Origin: Prorocentrum cordatum
Taxonomy: Eukaryota > Sar > Dinophyceae > Prorocentrales > Prorocentraceae
NCBI GenBank assembly: GCA_963575745.1
Contig: CAUYUJ010016356.1
Location: 204,106-266,605 of the forward strand
Length of the DNA stretch: 62,500 bases
Direction: 5' to 3'
Shown: positions 58,749 to 62,500 of the stretch, in pieces
How positions within the stretch are numbered: position 1 is the stretch's first letter
How the letters are laid out: each line of letters starts with the position of its first letter
Position numbers and translations under genes: made by a program
Notes under the pieces: model-generated
Database searches by the model: none
What the model was told of the DNA's origin: nothing
Seen by the model: the letters and a program-made list of their open reading frames with translations, nothing else

Positions 58749-58804
58749 GTTTCAGTCTTGTGTGGGTCTCCGAGCCGACACGAACACCAACACAAGACTG
58801 AAAC
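58749..58804. other. Perfect 15-bp hairpin
   Basis: GTTTCAGTCTTGTGT (58749-58763) and its complement (58790-58804) flank a 26-base loop. TTTCAGTCT/AGACTGAAA steps repeat on both sides. Confidence 0.8.
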
Positions 58805-59429
58805 TAGACTGAAACTGCCCCCGATATAGGCCCCCCCCCCGCCGCCTCCCCGCAGACCCCCGGGGCGCAATTGTGGCAGGACCCCAAAGTGGGCTCCGCG
58901 CTCCCACCAGCAGAGCCCCACGACTTGTACGACCTCTCGACACTTCATGCGCCTCCTTTCCATCTCCCTCCCTGGCTGAACCCCGCAAGAGTCGCGGCGT
59001 CACACATAACTTTCCTATGTCGAGCGGAGAGGTCTCAACCTTCTTCGCCGAGGGCCAACCAGCTGCGTACGCCAAGAGCTGGGACCCAAACAGAAATTGG
59101 GCGAACTTCTGAAACAGAGGAAGAAACCTTCCAAGAAGCCTCCCCCCCTGCCCCCACCCCCCTCTGCGCGTGTCTGGCCAACGTTCCCGCTCAGGGGACC
59201 CTGAAGCTTCCAGGCCGGAGGAGCGCCAGAGCCTGGAGAGAAAACAGGACAGCAACGCAGGCGGAGGCGCTGCATGGGGCTGGGTGACTCCGTCTTGGTC
59301 CAGCTTGTACTGGAAGGCCACGCTCACGTTCACGGACAGTCCCTTCCCAGGGGCATCTCTGGCGAGCAGGAGGAGGAGCGGGAGGAGAGCGACCCAGAAA
59401 TCGGGCGTCTCGACAACATCGGGACGAAA
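58805..59429. other. No gene recognised
   Basis: Unique GC-rich DNA; no convincing frame. Confidence 0.4.
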
Positions 59430-59555
59430 CTTGTTCATAGTGTTTGGCCTCTCGGGGCTCTTACAGGGCCTCGGGACCGTCAGAAAGTGACTCGGATGAA
59501 AAACCAGACGGGTCCCTGAGAAGTGGTCGAGAGGTCGGGGGCTCGCGTCTCGAGA
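59430..59555 (+). repeat. Dispersed repeat family A, copy
   Basis: GTTTGGCCTCTCGGGGC, GGGCCTCGGGACCGTCAGAAA, GACTCGGATGAAAAACCAGACGGGTCC and GGTCGAGAGGTCGGGGG follow the family order. Confidence 0.6.
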
Positions 59556-60000
59556 AATAGAAACCCTGGATGCCTGGGGAGGACGGGGAGGAGGGCCCGT
59601 CTGGACGTGCACCAGAGAACCAGCGCACACACGAACGGCATGTCCGACATGCGACCGCTGTGGTCTTGAAGTTCTAACCCCGCCACCCTGTGGGAAGCAG
59701 GCAAAGCAATAATTTGCGGGGGGGGGGCAGGCGCAACAGGAGGCGGATAGGTGGCGGGAGCAGGCGCAACCATACATAACTCACCGAGGCAAGCTTGAAA
59801 CCAATGAGTGCACGTGAAAATGCATGCAACCAATACTGGGCGACCCAATTAGCGGGCCACTACAAATTTGAGTTTGCCTGGCCAAGTCGAAACGAGGACA
59901 CCACGGATACTGCCAGGTGCGCTTACATCCTTTACGTGAGTGCGCCCATATACGCGCGAACGCCCCCGCACAACAAAATCAAAGATCGGCGGCGCACTTG
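59556..60000. other. No gene recognised
   Basis: Unique DNA with a GCAGGCGCAACAGGAGGC/GCAGGCGCAACC pair near 59726-59770. Confidence 0.4.
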
Positions 60001-60200
60001 GGTGGGGAAGTGAAAGGGAGAAGGCCTTCTCTTGTGGCGGCGAGGCTTCTCAGAAGCCCCCCAGCCTTCTGAGAAGTTCTCTGTGCCTTCGGGGAAGGCG
60101 TTGGGAACTCCTCAGACCGAGGGCTGCCGAGCCTTCTGAGAAGGCCCGCCACTTCCCACTTCCTCCCCGCGCCCGCCGCCGAAAGGAAGCATTGCATATA
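60001..60200 (-). repeat. Family H: CTTCTGAGAAG palindrome cluster, reverse copy
   Basis: Reads in reverse like 53530-53600: AGAAGGCCTTCTC, CTTCTCAGAAG, CTTCTGAGAAG, plus a third palindrome near 60130. Confidence 0.7.
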
Positions 60201-60419
60201 ACACAGCATGCGCTTGCTTAGTGCAGCTCGGCATCGCTTGCACACCCGCCTCGCGGCCCTCCTCCGGGGCGAACTTCCACAGAGTGCCCTCGGCACTCGG
60301 CACACAACAAAAATGCCTGCTCGCGCGGCACTGGAAAGAGCGGGCCTGCCCGCGGATCCACACACATACACACACACCTCGAGGATCCCCCAACAGAGCC
60401 CATCCTTCGAGTAGGAGAT
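60201..60419. other. No gene recognised
   Basis: Short unique stretch with CACACA at 60359-60383. Confidence 0.4.
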
Positions 60420-60422
60420 CGA

Positions 60423-60775
60423 CTACATAATTGATGTACCCCAACATTGATTTGTTCGTCGAATCCAGGACAACTGCGTGCACTGCTCCGTAGATCTACA
60501 GAACAGGTTACGTATTGTTGTTGTAGGTTCAGCGAAAAACACTTCTGTGGCAAATCGATTCTGTAGTCGATCCCCCACGTACTCGAATCCTGCGGTCTCC
60601 GTTGGCCAGACCTTTGAAACCGATCGGGCCATGGTCTCGAGGGCGCTCTCAAGTGCCCTAGCCCAGACATCGGGCGATATTGAATCCGCGCCGCCATAGT
60701 TCCAGGCCGCATCCCAAGGGGCAATCTTTCGTGCTGGATTCGTTGTTGATGGCCCTAGGGCCCGAGTAGCCCCCG
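60423..60775 (-). pseudogene. Possible coding fragment of unknown type
   Basis: On the minus strand the frame has protein-like composition over about 100 residues (APWDAAWNYGGADSISP, ARALESALETMARSVSKV, VGDRLQNRFATEVFFAEP) before its stop at 60423. Its upstream part dissolves into non-protein-like sequence near 60775. No domain is recognised, no leader relic or splice signal was identified, and it may be an exon or a gene remnant. Confidence 0.25.
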
Positions 60776-62070
60776 GAGGCCGAAGTGGGAGAAAAGCACA
60801 GCAATGAAACACACGAGTCGTCAGAGGTCTGGGAATACCTCGATCCTTGATCAACGACGACGACAACGGCGGCTCCCCCCGCACGGGTCCGCGCTGGTGC
60901 GCGTGCTCAGGGGCGGCGCGGTGGCCGTCCCGCTGGCCGAGAACTCGAGGTTCTGGACCGTCGCCTGACCCCCCGGGCTTTGCCGAAGGGGGGTAGGCCT
61001 GAGCTGCATCGAACCACGACATCGGATCGGGTCGGGAACGGATCGGATCGCCAGCGGATCGCCCCGGGCCGGATCGAGATCGGATCGCCGCGCCGAGGCT
61101 CCGGCCGGTGCCGACCGATGCGTCCAAGCGGAGGGCGTCCAGGGTGGGGGTTCGCAAATCGTGGCCCGAGGCACGTGCGCAGACGAAGGGGGGAACGCGG
61201 GACGTTTCGAAGAAAGATGGGGGGGCCATGAAGTAGGGGGAAATGTCATGGCCCTGGCCACCCCTATCGTCACGCCCCTCTTGGCCACGAAAGGCCCCTG
61301 CGACAAGCCGTGCCCTGCAAACTGATGGCGTGTCGCTCCGCTTCGTCGGGCGGGAGGCTGGGAGGAGCTCTCGGAAAGCTCATGCTCGGGGACTGGGGCG
61401 TGCCTAGTGTGTCGCGCCGCAGCGTGGCGGGCCAGAACCAGCGGCGCGACAAGCTACGAAAACGTGGGGTCAACACAGGGTTCTCCTCCGAGACCATTCG
61501 GCGTCCGAGCCAGCTCGGCCCCCGAACGGGCGCAATTCCGATACCGCCGTGAGAACTGAGCCCGTTCGGCCGCCGAGTGGGCTCGGTTCGGGGCCTATTC
61601 GGCAGTCGAGCGGGCTCGGACACCGAACGGAATCGAAGGGACCGAACTCTAGGGCAGGGGATGTCACAAGGGGGGGGTATGGGGAGCATGGGCCTTGGAT
61701 CCTCCTTTCCAGGGTCCAGGATGGAGGTTCGGACCCACCGTCGATGATCCAGGCTAGGACCAAGGATCAAGCTGACGATCGAGGACGACTGATTCAGGGT
61801 CGAAGGAACATTGTTTCTGTTGTGTTCGGCCCGGACGCCTCCGTGGCGACTGATTCAAGGATCGAATGTCGCAAATTCGAAATGGTTTCGGGATACCTTC
61901 CATGTGTCGGCCCGAATTGGGGCCTCTAGATACCTGCAGGGACCTCCAGAGACCCCTGGCTACTTCCTGGAACCTCCTCCGCCTAGAGGGGCGCTATCCT
62001 GAATCAAGGGGCGCCGCGTGAGCCACCGTCCGGAAACCACGAGTAGCATAGGGAGCACTAAAAACTTTCG
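60776..62070. other. No gene recognised; GATCGG and TCGAGC/CCGA-rich DNA
   Basis: 61000-61090 carries GGATCGGATCGC steps like family E. 61490-61640 carries repeated CCGAGC(C/G)(A/G)GCTCGG and GTTCGGCCGCCGAG steps. Otherwise unique. Confidence 0.45.
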
Positions 62071-62200
62071 GGGCTCCGCGCGGGTTTCTTGGATCTGCGC
62101 TGGGCACCCCTGACGACGCCTCCGGCGCCGTCCCTGGCGAGCTCCGAGCGCCATGAATGGGCCTGCGCCGATCCAAAAAATCCGCGCTGAGCTCCAAACA
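62071..62200. repeat. Palindromic family G, copy 5
   Basis: The left arm GGCTCCGCGCGGGTTTCTTGGATCTGCGC and the right arm GCGCCGATCCAAAAAATCCGCGCTGAGCTCC are inverted, with GCCTCCGGCGCC and CCCTGGCGAGCTCC between. Confidence 0.75.
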
Positions 62201-62500
62201 TGTACGTTCATACAATGTTCTTCTTCTTCTTCTTATTCTTCTTCTTCTACTGAATCAGACAATGTGTGTCCTTCGTTTGGGTATCCGGGTGGTGCTGCTG
62301 GGCCTCGGGAAGACACATTGATCCCCAGGGAGGGGTAGGGTGGAATGGCCTGGGGGCCCCCCACCCACATAGAACAAACTAGGACATCGGATGTCTGGGG
62401 TCAGGAACTGACCATCAAGCTAACCCAATGCAGTGCTAGTGCCAGCTCTGAACCCCAATGCAAGCATACGTAACAACTATATATATATATACACATGTAC
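62201..62500. repeat. (TTC)n and (TA)n tracts, no gene
   Basis: TTC at 62219-62250 and TA at 62478-62491; the DNA between is unique and without a gene. Confidence 0.6.

Overview
The window looks like nuclear DNA of a core dinoflagellate. An exact copy of the dinoflagellate trans-spliced leader lies on the minus strand at 52173-52194, with decayed leader copies at 54382-54433. The reverse transcriptase resembles those of dinoflagellate LINEs, and the DNA is GC-rich, gene-poor and crowded with simple and higher-order repeats. The species cannot be named from the sequence. No rRNA, convincing tRNA, CRISPR array or bacterial-type operon was seen. Most long open frames are by-products of triplet repeats or antisense shadows.

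Two blocks hold real coding sequence. Block 1 (about 3.0-11.3 kb) is an apparently complete APE-type non-LTR retrotransposon. It has four 83-bp monomers at the 5' end, an ORF1 (RanBP2-like zinc finger, coiled coil, basic tract), and an ORF2 (endonuclease, reverse transcriptase, CCHC finger, RNase H, C-terminal Cys-rich region). Block 2 (about 27.2-34.9 kb) is an intron-poor, same-strand cassette of three intact frames: an RPA-like OB-fold protein, a protein with four about 54-residue helical repeats, and a PIF1/Helitron-type superfamily 1 helicase. The helicase keeps a segment like the part of Helitron proteins that follows the Rep nuclease, but I see no HUH nuclease. A 17-nt motif, GGTGCTNCTCAGCCTGC, is scattered about twenty times through this cassette, in coding and non-coding DNA, and almost nowhere else. 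Together these are the best candidate for an undescribed mobile system.

The rest is repeat landscape. 0-2.5 kb: an element with 171-bp inverted repeats plus small dispersed elements. 11.2-13.4 kb: MITE-like elements and GGA tracts. 13.5-18.1 kb: a 4.6-kb foldback composite made of 27-bp arrays in opposite orientations around two palindromic hubs. 19.2-20.4 kb and 46.3-47.8 kb: two copies of another array-based foldback family. 22.2-24.3, 35.1-36.6, 40.4-40.9, 42.3-42.9 and 44.3-44.5 kb: CTTGGGGCC-type DNA with a 10-11 bp rhythm. 24.4-24.8 kb: five exact-length 73-bp units. 36.8-39.3 kb: inverted 53/62-bp arrays followed by a 52-bp array. 39.5-42.2 kb: tetranucleotide and 9-bp arrays.

51.0-52.2 kb holds a processed pseudogene marked by the exact spliced-leader relic. 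53-62 kb holds scattered short palindromic elements and otherwise unrecognised single-copy DNA.
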